A DNA stretch of 64,000 bases from Candidatus Sulfopaludibacter sp. SbA3 (GTDB lineage: Bacteria; Acidobacteriota; Terriglobia; 20CM-2-55-15), in the NCBI GenBank assembly GCA_945865815.1, contig CAMBFR010000004.1, positions 1-64,000 on the forward strand, read 5' to 3'. The notes under the pieces are model-generated. The model did not search any database. It was not told the origin of the DNA and saw nothing but the letters and a program-made list of their open reading frames with translations. Position numbers and translations under genes: made by a program. Each line of letters begins with the position of its first letter. Position 1 is the first letter of the stretch. This document shows, piece by piece, positions 37,936 to 46,530 of the stretch.

Positions 37936-38458
37936 CTTTGATGGTCTCCGCGCTGAGCGTGAATGCCCGTACATAGCCTTTGTTCTCCCACATATAGACC
38001 TGGACTGGCACCCAGTTGTCGAGAAGCGCTCCGATGCCCGCCGCAAGGGCGTACGGCCCACCATAAAAGAGATGCACTTCCCGGATGTCGGATTTCTTGC
38101 GAAGTTCATCGATGTCGCGGCGAATCTCATGAAGGACCATGAGGAAGTCGGCAGGCGGTAGGTGGCCGGTCTTGTCGTAGCTCACTACTAGCGGAATTCT
38201 GGCCTTCCCCTCGACGATTCCGAAGTGGCTCTCAAGGAATCCCTGGACCGAGGCGGCGATATGCGTGCCGACGCCGATGGAAATGGCGACGCTGCCGTCT
38301 GCTGGTTTCACCTGCAGCATCTTGTTGCGCCGCCGGTATTCGCCGCGAGCGCGCAGGAAGGCCACGATGGCCCAAATCACGCCCACCACCTGGAGCACCC
38401 CCAGAATATTGGCGAGCCAGGCGATGGAGTCTCCGGTGTTGTGCAGCCACTCAAACAT
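37928..38458 (-). CDS. membrane-anchored SAVED-domain protein, candidate cOA effector
   Basis: The 176-residue protein has one membrane span (about 12-36, ANILGVLQVVGVIWAIVAFL), a basic linker (RARGEYRRRNKM), then a domain ending VHLFYGGPYALAAGIGALLDNWVPVQVYMWENKGYVRAFTL. That last pattern, LF.ggPxaLAxxxGxxLN...PVQxYxW, is the C-terminal part of SAVED domains, which bind cyclic oligonucleotides in CBASS and type III CRISPR. The domain is short (about 130 residues). I infer a TM-SAVED effector that would act at the inner membrane when Cas10 makes its signal. It overlaps the NE0113-type gene by 8 nt. Confidence 0.65.
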   Translation of the reverse strand: MFEWLHNTGDSIAWLANILGVLQVVGVIWAIVAFLRARGEYRRRNKMLQVKPADGSVAISIGVGTHIAASVQGFLESHFGIVEGKARIPLVVSYDKTGHLPPADFLMVLHEIRRDIDELRKKSDIREVHLFYGGPYALAAGIGALLDNWVPVQVYMWENKGYVRAFTLSAETIKGD

Positions 38459-38475
38459 AGATTCTCCCGTGCACG

Positions 38476-39573
38476 CTACAAGCGGTTGCCGAGTTTATCC
38501 AGAACAAATTGGTCTCCCTCGTAGTGGCCAAAGATTCGTTTCGCTCCCTGATCCGGCCCGGCGTCCAACTCGTGTGTCGAAGGCAGTTCGGGATCGCCCT
38601 TTAGTTGCTTGAGGTCGAGGGATCGCCGGTCCAGGTTGGTTTCGAGGTACTGGGCCAGGTGATCGATTTTCTGGTTGATCAGCGCCATCCAGTCAGAATC
38701 CAGGTCTCGAAGAGATTCTTGAAACGTTTCGCCGAAACGGATCTTCAAACTGGGAGAAGGCCAAAGCCTGCCGCGATAAATCTCTTTCCGGCTTTGCTCC
38801 CAAACCAGATTTCCCCATGGCGAAAGGGCCGTTTGACCGGCGACGGTCATCAGCAGAGTTTCGGGCACGCCGTCGGTATGTGCGACACCTAGGCTCGCGC
38901 CAAGGCGGCGAAACACCTGCAGATGCTGACGGACGGTATCGTTGGCCGTCAGTTTGATTGGCAAGCGGGGAATGCGCATCAAGTCGTTGGCTTCCTGGAA
39001 GAGGTAGATCACTTCATCAGCGTAGAACATTGCGATCGTCTGGAGGAACCCCTGAACGCTCTTGAATCCGCCGGTGAGATTGAAAATGATCCGATAGCCC
39101 CGCTCCCGATATCCCGGCAACGTTTCTTCGCTCCATCTCACGAGCTCCGACAGAGCGAGTTGGAAAGCCTCCAAATCCGCTGTTTGGAGATCTCTCTGTC
39201 GAATCACGTTTACAGACGCCCCCTGCTTTTTGAACCAGGCCTCGATAATCCTGGCCGTAGCTTCCCCCAGCCAGGTGTCGGTACAGAGCAAGATGTGATG
39301 GCTTCGGTCCGCCGACGCCTTTCCTCCGTAGAAGCGGATGAGCGCATTGAGTTCCGCCGACATTTTGGAGACCACGACGAGGTCCCCTGCGAGCAACTCT
39401 TCTTGGACCCGAGCCAGCAATTCTTCAGCCCACGGTCTATCGCAGTCAGGCACTTCCTCGCGATGTTTCAGGTTGGACAAACGAACAAGCTGCTGCCGCC
39501 GCTCGGGCTCCCGCGCCGCGTTCGTCAAGAGACTGGTACCGCACGTGGATAGAATCAGATCGCGAGATTGCAT
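38476..39573 (-). CDS. CARF protein of APE2256 type (TIGR02619-like)
   Basis: From the ATG at 39573 the protein has 365 residues. LILSTCGTSLLTNAA is the N-terminal strand-loop of APE2256-type CARF proteins, followed by VVVSKMSAELNALIRFYGG, LLCTDTWLGEATARIIE and the NLTGGFKSVQGFLQTIAMFYADEVIYLFQ core (about 165-195). Relatives include the ring nuclease Crn1 and Csx1/Csm6 proteins. The C-terminal ~170 residues end KRIFGHYEGDQFVLDKLG, with no obvious nuclease motif. It probably binds cyclic tetra-adenylate, either to destroy it or to be activated by it. Confidence 0.75.
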   Translation of the reverse strand: MQSRDLILSTCGTSLLTNAAREPERRQQLVRLSNLKHREEVPDCDRPWAEELLARVQEELLAGDLVVVSKMSAELNALIRFYGGKASADRSHHILLCTDTWLGEATARIIEAWFKKQGASVNVIRQRDLQTADLEAFQLALSELVRWSEETLPGYRERGYRIIFNLTGGFKSVQGFLQTIAMFYADEVIYLFQEANDLMRIPRLPIKLTANDTVRQHLQVFRRLGASLGVAHTDGVPETLLMTVAGQTALSPWGNLVWEQSRKEIYRGRLWPSPSLKIRFGETFQESLRDLDSDWMALINQKIDHLAQYLETNLDRRSLDLKQLKGDPELPSTHELDAGPDQGAKRIFGHYEGDQFVLDKLGNRL

Positions 39574-39584
39574 GGATTCCCTAT

Positions 39585-39886
39585 TTAGGCTGCGCCGAGG
39601 TGTAGGATCAGCGACATATTCCAGGGGAGGCATCCACACTTCTTTGTTCCCTTGGCTTCATCCACGGAGGCGACAGCGCGTCCCTTCTTCACTTCATTCA
39701 CGGCCCAAAGAAACAAGGCGAGGGCGTTTCCGACCAACTCCTCATTGGTCTTGATGCCCGCTCCCTTCACGTTCTCGATCTCTTGGGTCTTTTCCTCGAA
39801 CTTACCCAGAAGGTATCCAAATCGGGTTGCTTGTAATCCATGAGAGCGTTCCGAACCGACTCAGCCAGAGAGACCAGCAACGTCAC
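39585..39886 (-). pseudogene. small gene with a probable frameshift
   Basis: A GTG at 39886, overlapping the upstream stop as GTGA with AGGGGGGA before it, opens a frame reading MTLLVSLAESVRNALMDYKQPDLDTF. It stops after 37 codons. Near 39820 the sense continues in another frame, YLLGKFEEKTQEIENVKG..., to GNALALFLWAVNEVKKGRAVASVDEA, a pattern seen in small RHH-like proteins. The whole would be about 100 residues. Either one base was lost (decay or assembly) or these are two unrelated micro-ORFs; the coupling and continuous sense favour the first. Confidence 0.4.
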
Positions 39887-40812
39887 AGGTCCCCCCTATC
39901 GCCCCTCTTGAAGCTCAACCAGACACCGGGCCAGTCGTCGTGGAGGCGAGACTCTTTCTCCCAACAGTCAGCAGGCACGCGAACTAGCGTCGACCGGCGG
40001 TCACCACTATCTCCAAACGATCCAACACCTCTTCCCGCGAAGACGATTCGCTCAACCCCAGCGCGCTGATTTGCCCTGAATACAAGAAACCGATCATGAA
40101 ACAAGTTTCGCTCTGTCTTGGTCGTTGGATGGAGCTTGAATTCCCATTGAATGGTGGTCTCCCGGAATACTTGGTTTGCACGCTTAATCCCTTCAGCTCG
40201 GCTCCCTGGGAGGCTTGCCTCCCGTTCGCCGACATCCAGCGGAGACCAGCTACCGCTGCCGGTAACATGCGAAACGCCGTTCCGGTTTGCAAACAAAGCA
40301 AGCTTCCGCAAGGCAGGAGCGTTTCCGTCGGACAAGATGTATGGGTCGATGACATCGACTGTCCGGTGCGCCCAACACGCAAGTCTTAACGCCTCAAGAG
40401 CCTGTTCTCCGACCTTGCAGTGAGCGTAATGAAAGGGAAGCGTAGAAAACTCGCTCCGCTCCCATTCGGACATTGGAATCGCTTTCGGCGCGAGTCTGGC
40501 CGTTTCTCCGGGAGGAATTCTGGCCGTTGGGATCATTCCGCTTTCAATCAACATTTTCAGCTTCCGAAGTCGATCTGTCGGCAATCGTTTTTTTTCCAGA
40601 GTCGCTATGTGCACACGAACGGAGACGCAGGCGTTTCTATGGTTTTCCATCAATACACCGAAACACCCAAGGTAGCGGAGCAGCGCATCCCATCGCCCTT
40701 CGTTGGGTTCCTTTAGCCCGTATTCCACTAGCTGGTCGATCGACCATGGGATGCGGACGAACAGACTGCCGAACTCCGCTTCCTTGCTTAGGTATCGTCC
40801 GAGAGTCACCAC
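39883..40812 (-). CDS. HDRF-motif protein, possibly PLD-like
   Basis: The 309-residue protein overlaps the AAA ATPase gene and starts at GTG. I do not recognise a named family. The C-terminal half has VDVIDPYIL (about 150) and LFHDRFLVFRANQRAGVERIVFAGRGVGSFGD (about 235-270), an arrangement reminiscent of one half of a phospholipase-D-like domain. HDRF takes the place of HxK, so it may be a degenerate PLD or a different nuclease-like fold. Paired with a DUF3696-type ATPase, it looks like the effector half of a two-gene defence unit embedded in the CRISPR operon. Confidence 0.55.
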   Translation of the reverse strand: MVTLGRYLSKEAEFGSLFVRIPWSIDQLVEYGLKEPNEGRWDALLRYLGCFGVLMENHRNACVSVRVHIATLEKKRLPTDRLRKLKMLIESGMIPTARIPPGETARLAPKAIPMSEWERSEFSTLPFHYAHCKVGEQALEALRLACWAHRTVDVIDPYILSDGNAPALRKLALFANRNGVSHVTGSGSWSPLDVGEREASLPGSRAEGIKRANQVFRETTIQWEFKLHPTTKTERNLFHDRFLVFRANQRAGVERIVFAGRGVGSFGDSGDRRSTLVRVPADCWEKESRLHDDWPGVWLSFKRGDRGDL

Positions 40813-42338
40813 CTCATCCTTTCAAGCCACTCGCCATACAACAAATTGTCTCGCTGAGGAAAAAATCCATCGGGCCAGGGATCCATGAATTCTCCGTCCC
40901 CAGCCATTCGAATTCTTTGCACGCAGGTAACGCCGTTCTCGACATTCACGGCCAGGAGCGTCACATTTTCCGGATCGAGAACCCCTTCCCGCACTAACTG
41001 CTGGGCCGCGAGAACTAAGTACTCGCTATGGGTCTCGAGGATTGCCTGCGGATTTGCACTTCCGGCTTGTGGGGCACTCCGGCGCAAAGGCTCAGAAAAC
41101 AACCGCAACAGCTCCACCTGCCAATCGGGATGCAGGTGGAGTTCCGGCTGCTCTACAAGCAGGGTCTGCGGCTTGGTCCCCCCAAGCACCGCCGCCCATT
41201 CGGCCAGGATTGGAAGCAGTTGACTTACTCCGAAACCTACATCGGGTACGCCGACAGTTGCGCCGTGGGGACGTGTGTCTAAAAGGAAGAGTTCCACGAG
41301 TGCATCCAAAGTAAGCAATGGCCGGTTGATTACTTGGTAAGGAACGCGCATCGACTGCAGCATGTTGTTGATCGCTTCCTCCCGATCCGGAAATCTGAAG
41401 AGGATGTCACCCAGCCGTTCTCCGCGCGAACCTACCTCATCGTCCGTGGAACTATCGCGGGCATAGATCCGCTGGCCCGGAACACGGGTTGGGCCGATGT
41501 AACGCAGGTTTGCGAACTTCTTCGCAGATCCGAAAAAAAGGTCGTCAATCTCCCGGGTGAGTGCCGCGACGAACGGAGAATCCTCACTAAGCAGCGCAGC
41601 GTGGCTTTGTGTCCAACTCTCCCGGGCCTGCTTCAGTTCGGTGCCAAGCGTCTCCGCGGCCTGAACGGTAGACAGCCGGCCAGCACGCTTCTCCGCCTCG
41701 ATTATTTGCTCCACCGTGGGAACACTCCCCCTCTCGATACGCCGCGTATTCTCTGAAGGGTCCAAACGAATGACCGGGATGGCTGATCTCCGCTCCTTGT
41801 CTGCAAAGGCGCGCCAGCCAGCCACAAGGGGCGACGCCTGTTCAGCTTCCGAGTTTGGTGGTGCTATCTCAAGGAACGGGATCTCGATCTGGCGAGCCCT
41901 GTCATTGGTAACTTGGGCGCCGCCGAGGAGAATGGTTCCATTCCGGCCCCTCAGCGTGCAAGCTGTGAGTGTTCCAGCTTCGGGCAATCGGTTTTCATCA
42001 ATGTCCCCGGTAGCGTTCAGCAAATAATCCGCTTCCCATGTAAAGTCTGCGGACTTCTCACCTTCATCCCATGAAATCCCTATTTCCACGGGAACGTTAC
42101 GGTGTCGATGAGCAATGTTTCCGAATCTGCCCAACGTTACCAATCGCCCGGCCGGGCGGAGTTCGATGACGGCAGCAGGGCCGGATTCCCAACTCTGACG
42201 CAGCATGAGGAGAGCCTGCAGGATCGACGATTTCCCGGCAGAGTTCCCCCCCAACATAATCGTTAGGGGTCCCAGGGGAATCCGGGTTTGCTGGTCCCCA
42301 AAGCGCTTAAAGTTTCTCAGCCGAAGTTCAGAAATCAC
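40806..42338 (-). CDS. AAA ATPase with DUF3696-like C-terminus
   Basis: The 510-residue protein is an SMC/ABC-type ATPase of the AAA_15/OLD-like group: RLRNFKRFGDQ, Walker A GGNSAGKSSILQA (about 31), an ABC-like signature region VGFGVSQLLPILAEW (about 370), Walker B LLVEQPELHLHP (about 395) and ETHSEYL. The C-terminal FMDPWPDGFFPQRD element is typical of DUF3696 ATPases. Such ATPases often work with a nuclease partner, as in Gabija- or retron-like systems. Here the gene starts 4 nt after the TIGR03986 RAMP and overlaps the HDRF-motif gene. Confidence 0.75.
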   Translation of the reverse strand: MISELRLRNFKRFGDQQTRIPLGPLTIMLGGNSAGKSSILQALLMLRQSWESGPAAVIELRPAGRLVTLGRFGNIAHRHRNVPVEIGISWDEGEKSADFTWEADYLLNATGDIDENRLPEAGTLTACTLRGRNGTILLGGAQVTNDRARQIEIPFLEIAPPNSEAEQASPLVAGWRAFADKERRSAIPVIRLDPSENTRRIERGSVPTVEQIIEAEKRAGRLSTVQAAETLGTELKQARESWTQSHAALLSEDSPFVAALTREIDDLFFGSAKKFANLRYIGPTRVPGQRIYARDSSTDDEVGSRGERLGDILFRFPDREEAINNMLQSMRVPYQVINRPLLTLDALVELFLLDTRPHGATVGVPDVGFGVSQLLPILAEWAAVLGGTKPQTLLVEQPELHLHPDWQVELLRLFSEPLRRSAPQAGSANPQAILETHSEYLVLAAQQLVREGVLDPENVTLLAVNVENGVTCVQRIRMAGDGEFMDPWPDGFFPQRDNLLYGEWLERMRW

Positions 42339-42342
42339 GCGG

Positions 42343-44604
42343 TCAACGCCATTTCATTTGAACGTTTCCAAGGTCGCCACCAGCTGTGACAACTACGGTG
42401 TATTTCTTCCCGACGGCGGCATCCTCCGGAGCCACTCCGAAGGCAACAACGCCTATTGCGGCGGGGCTCAGGACCTTGGCTTGCCACTTTCCTTTCTTGG
42501 ACAGCCCGGTCAGTTCGACCTCGATTCGGGTTCCACTCTTGATGCTCTGGGAGCGTGGCGCTTGGGTTGCTTCCCTCCAGGCCCCAACAGACTGCTTCTG
42601 CGTCCCGGCATCCCGTGTGGCGCTTCCAGGTTCAGCCGGCGGTCCGGCCAGCGTAATGGCGTGTCCTGCGGCACGGGCTTCCACTGCCCAGCGTTCAGTC
42701 GTTCCCGCCGACGGCAATGCGCGGCCGGCCTGTTTGGCGCTCTGGAATTCATTCCGGACGACAGGATCGTCGATGCGCATGTGCAGGCGATGCGGACTAC
42801 TTTCATCAAGCGTATGCGCCAACGCCCGGAGTTCGAAAAGCTCTCGGGAGTGCTTCCAGCCTCCCGGAATGTGGTTTTCGTCAGCGAACTTCTCCATGAG
42901 GCTCTCAAATTCCGCGCGAGCCTCATCGCCATTGCTAACCCCGATCTCCCGGACGTTCTCCAGGTTCATCTCAGCCACTTCGAATCGGCAGCGGCCATAA
43001 CCAAGAGATCGAGCCATTCCGAGCGTGTGCCGGGCTTCGTTGTCCTTGCCGAAATCCAAAGCCCAGAGCAGTGCTCCCAGTTCCGCCCTGCGTACGTTGT
43101 GAAGGCGAAGTCGTAAGAGGAAGGAGGTGCTTTCCGGTAACGGATTCAGCCGGGACGCGACGCGCGACACGTCCATCGCGCGACCATCGCCACGGGTCGG
43201 AAGAGCCGGACTGACGGGACCGGGCTGGGGCCGATACCGCTTCCATCCACGAACGCGAACATCTGAATCCATCCACGTCTTCCATTTCGGCTTGTTATTT
43301 AGAGCAGCCGGCTCGGCACCGGGTGCCGCCGGCCCCTGCTCGATATATGCCGGATAGTAACTAGCTTTGGGCGAACCAAGGACAACGTCGACCAAGGCCA
43401 CCGGTTTCGGATTGCCTTCCGCGCGAGCGAGGCCAAAAGAGACCCGCCCTTTGAGCAGCCGACCTTTGAATGTATCCGATTCCGAAGTCTCATCGATTCC
43501 TGGCGGGACATGCCCGAACAGCGTCTGGGCGAAGTCGAGAATGCCGTCGGTCTTCTTTAGCGCGGGTTGGCAGTTCAAGACTCCGTCCTTCACGCTATGG
43601 TCATATGGCAGACGAAACATCATGGCGAGACCAAACGCGCGGAGTTCGCCATTGGGATGCGCCAAAAAGAAGACAGGAACTTTCTTCCCCTCGTCGTAGT
43701 TCGATTTCCAGTACTCCCACTCCTCATTCGGGAGGAACTCGCGGCCGCGTGCATTCTGCTGGCCGCGGTCACTATGAACGAATTCAAAGCCCTTGAAGAT
43801 GTCGCTGCTGACGGGGACAGGTGTGCCGCTGCCATAAAACACGAAATCGTGATGCTTAGCCTGCCCACCGCCACGGCGAGGAGGTTGGTCCGGTCTCCAT
43901 GATGAAGGCTGGCCGGTAAACACCAGTGTCGCAGCAGTTGATCCCGGGCCAACAACTCGACCGAAACCGTAAGGTAAGGACACGCCCTGAACTGGTCGCA
44001 GTTTCTCTACTTCAACCATCACATCCAGGCTCGCCTTTCCCCATGCCCTGTACTTGCTCACCGAAGACTGGCGGTTGCCGGGAGAGAATCCCGGTACCTG
44101 CCGCTCCTTCGCGTAGGACATAAGGCGGCGATACTCGATCTTCGCGAAGTGGCATGGGGTAATCGTTGCTACCCTCTCCGATCCCTCACCTCGTTGCAGC
44201 CACCCTGCGATAACTTTCGGCATCGGTTGGCGGCTGCCATCCGGGGCGGACATGATCTCAGCCATGTGCTGGCCGTACACATCCTGATTGTGAAGGTCGC
44301 GCACACCGTAGCGGTGATCGTTGAACCGCGACATCCAGCCGAATGTTGCGATTTCAATGATGTTGCGGATGGCGCCGCGAATCGAACTTCCAGGAATGGC
44401 ATACACCGCGTCGGGCGTGCGAAAGAATTCGTCCTTATTACTTCCTCGGACGAAAATTGGCGTCTCGGCAATAAGCCTCAGGTCAATGGTTCCCGATAAG
44501 CCGTCCTCGAAGGGTAAGTCCTGCGAAACGGCTCCCTGCCACTCCGGAAGGAAGACATGCTCTGAGAGCGGTACGAAACCATAAGGTGCGTGAACAGAAC
44601 TCAT
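42343..44604 (-). CDS. type III RAMP protein, TIGR03986-like
   Basis: From the ATG at 44604 (GGGGGG upstream) the protein has 753 residues. The RAMP features are the N-terminal LRLIAETPIFVRG strand, GSSIRGAIRNIIEIATFG (about 75, the RAMP helix after the glycine loop) and RHTLGMARSLGYGRCRF (about 530, the glycine-rich terminal loop). The length suggests two or more Cas7-type folds. The C-terminal ~100 residues form a small beta domain (GTRIEVELTGLSKKGKWQAKVL) that may bind RNA, joined by a low-complexity linker. TIGR03986 proteins accompany III-D-type loci. ATGA overlaps the Csx19-like gene. Confidence 0.8.
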   Translation of the reverse strand: MSSVHAPYGFVPLSEHVFLPEWQGAVSQDLPFEDGLSGTIDLRLIAETPIFVRGSNKDEFFRTPDAVYAIPGSSIRGAIRNIIEIATFGWMSRFNDHRYGVRDLHNQDVYGQHMAEIMSAPDGSRQPMPKVIAGWLQRGEGSERVATITPCHFAKIEYRRLMSYAKERQVPGFSPGNRQSSVSKYRAWGKASLDVMVEVEKLRPVQGVSLPYGFGRVVGPGSTAATLVFTGQPSSWRPDQPPRRGGGQAKHHDFVFYGSGTPVPVSSDIFKGFEFVHSDRGQQNARGREFLPNEEWEYWKSNYDEGKKVPVFFLAHPNGELRAFGLAMMFRLPYDHSVKDGVLNCQPALKKTDGILDFAQTLFGHVPPGIDETSESDTFKGRLLKGRVSFGLARAEGNPKPVALVDVVLGSPKASYYPAYIEQGPAAPGAEPAALNNKPKWKTWMDSDVRVRGWKRYRPQPGPVSPALPTRGDGRAMDVSRVASRLNPLPESTSFLLRLRLHNVRRAELGALLWALDFGKDNEARHTLGMARSLGYGRCRFEVAEMNLENVREIGVSNGDEARAEFESLMEKFADENHIPGGWKHSRELFELRALAHTLDESSPHRLHMRIDDPVVRNEFQSAKQAGRALPSAGTTERWAVEARAAGHAITLAGPPAEPGSATRDAGTQKQSVGAWREATQAPRSQSIKSGTRIEVELTGLSKKGKWQAKVLSPAAIGVVAFGVAPEDAAVGKKYTVVVTAGGDLGNVQMKWR

Positions 44605-45095
44605 AGTGCCCCCCAACCCGTGAACCGTGAAACATACAGACTCCACGGTCTGACACCATTGTCTTGATCCGGGCCGCGAGTCCAAAAGGTCTTGTAATTG
44701 AGTTTCAGATCAGGCTCTGTGGAGACGAAAACATCTTCGAGTGCCAAAGCTTCTTCCCCGACTCCCTCACTGATGCGTGTCCATCGCAACCGGCCGCCAT
44801 CACGCCAAACATGAATGCTACTAGTCTCCGATTCTTGAATCTCGGCGGACAGAGCAAACGCACACTCCGCGGCGCCTGGAGCAGACACTAAGGCTTCTTG
44901 CTCGGTGACGTCGTACCACTTGCCTTGAACACACCGAAGGACGCTACTGGGGAGGCATACCCAGGCTTCCGCAGTTCTCGATAGTTCGATCGCCACCTCA
45001 TCCACAGACGGATTTCCACCTGACACAGACACATGCGCTAACCCGACATTGCCAACCTTGGCGAGCCAATCCGCGGTGCTCATCGGTTCATTCAT
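44601..45095 (-). CDS. csx19: Csx19-like type III-D accessory protein
   Basis: From the ATG at 45095 the protein has 164 residues. The sequence WVCLPSSVLRCVQGKWYD and SIHVWRDGGRLRWTRISEG is beta-rich, and its size and context fit Csx19 (TIGR03984). The assignment is mainly positional: it lies between two RAMP genes of a III-D-like operon and overlaps both. Function in the complex is unknown; a non-canonical small subunit is possible. Confidence 0.55.
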   Translation of the reverse strand: MNEPMSTADWLAKVGNVGLAHVSVSGGNPSVDEVAIELSRTAEAWVCLPSSVLRCVQGKWYDVTEQEALVSAPGAAECAFALSAEIQESETSSIHVWRDGGRLRWTRISEGVGEEALALEDVFVSTEPDLKLNYKTFWTRGPDQDNGVRPWSLYVSRFTGWGAL

Positions 45096-46530
45096 TTGCC
45101 ACCTTCTTGATCCAACTCCCATCGTCACTCCAGGCGACTTTACCTCTGCAGAACCCGTGCCCGCGGGCAGCGCCTGCGCCTATCGCGAGTTTGCCTTTGC
45201 AGAGATCATCGAGCGCTTTTTCGAACGCCGCGATGGAGTGACGCGGAGGCTTTGATTCACCAAAGTGCGTATCGATCACGACTTCCAGGGCAATGCTTCC
45301 ACCGTAGAGCGGTCTCTCATCGAACAAAGCGCCATCCATCGGTCCCTGGGTGAATCGATCCAGACTTACGTGATCCAAGCCGCCGGACCTTGGTTGTTCG
45401 ATCCAACCATCAGAGATGAAGACTCGTCCGGCAGTCCTGGGAAAAGACGCAGTCTCGCTGTTGTTCTCATTTCCGAACCACCAGAGCACGCCATCCCACT
45501 CCGCGAGAGCTTCCCTGATCTCAAGCCATGCCTTCGGACTCTCCGGAACTTCGACGAACGTACCCTCAAGCCGACGTCCGTGGAATGCGAGCCGATGCCG
45601 CAAAGCGCCCTTGATGCCGGATGCCGGAATTGAATGCTGCGATTCCACCACTTCTCCAGTGCCGGCCTTCCACACAATCCGCGCCTCTGTTACCGGCAAC
45701 GCCTCGTAGGCGCGGTCTCCACGTAAGTGTTCGTCGAGAACGGGTTCGCCACCGCCGAAGAACCAGAAGTCTTCGGGATTCAAAGTGACCGTGGCCTTTA
45801 CCCAACGGTCTTCGCCTTGCGGCTTGAGTGCGGAAGGCCCACGAAAGCGCAGCACGCCGTCGGGTATCGGACGGGACAAGTCTCGAGGAAGGTTTCTAAA
45901 GCGACTCCGGTCCTCCGATTTGCTCAGGTCGAATTCGTCCTTCCAGGAATCAACAGTGGCAAACGTACCCAACCCCCGGCGAGACTTCCCTCCGAATCGC
46001 AGAACGCCCGAATCGAGGCGCGCAAGGAGGCTGTCCAGTATCGTGGCCCCCTCCTCATGAACAAGAAGTTCGAACGTGAAGCGGGCTCCGGCGGGAACCG
46101 CGAGTTCGTCAAACTTTCCCCGTCCATCAACGACGCCGCGAGGGTTGATCCGGGCGTGATCACGTTTCACTCCGGCTCGCAGGCACGACAGCACGGGATC
46201 ACCCGTGAGGTTGGATTCGGAGTCGCACCGAAACGGCGTGGGGAGATTGTTCCGATCGTGTACCTGTCCCCAGGAAATCTCAACCGTCGAACTTTCGCCT
46301 CCGTTCTGATCCTGATAGCCGAACAACTCTCTCGCTCGATTCTCCGGAAATGCGTGCCGCAGCACCCCGGCAATGCTGCTGCCGGGCAGGGCTGGAAGGC
46401 CGTTTGCGTCGACGACAAACACGGCATCCCGAAGGTCATCCTCCGAACCAGATGAGACCAAGAAGGCCGTCCTGAATTCAATCGTGACGCGAGCTACCGA
46501 AAATATGAGCCCACGAGCCGCCTTAATCAC
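45088..46530 (-). CDS. double-RAMP (two Cas7-like domains) protein
   Basis: From a GTG at 46530, 8 nt inside the upstream gene's end and preceded by AAGGGGG, the protein has 480 residues. Two RAMP units are visible: residues about 10-200 with LPALPGSSIAGVLRHAFPE and LRFGGKSRRGLGTF, then about 245-480 with HSIPASGIKGALRHRLAFHG and LAIGAGAARGHGFCRGKV. Each unit has the GSS.KG.LR helix and the G-rich loop. It likely supplies two backbone segments contacting the crRNA. It is a short version of the Cas7 fusions that give rise to Cas7-11-like proteins. Confidence 0.78.
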   Translation of the reverse strand: MIKAARGLIFSVARVTIEFRTAFLVSSGSEDDLRDAVFVVDANGLPALPGSSIAGVLRHAFPENRARELFGYQDQNGGESSTVEISWGQVHDRNNLPTPFRCDSESNLTGDPVLSCLRAGVKRDHARINPRGVVDGRGKFDELAVPAGARFTFELLVHEEGATILDSLLARLDSGVLRFGGKSRRGLGTFATVDSWKDEFDLSKSEDRSRFRNLPRDLSRPIPDGVLRFRGPSALKPQGEDRWVKATVTLNPEDFWFFGGGEPVLDEHLRGDRAYEALPVTEARIVWKAGTGEVVESQHSIPASGIKGALRHRLAFHGRRLEGTFVEVPESPKAWLEIREALAEWDGVLWWFGNENNSETASFPRTAGRVFISDGWIEQPRSGGLDHVSLDRFTQGPMDGALFDERPLYGGSIALEVVIDTHFGESKPPRHSIAAFEKALDDLCKGKLAIGAGAARGHGFCRGKVAWSDDGSWIKKVANE

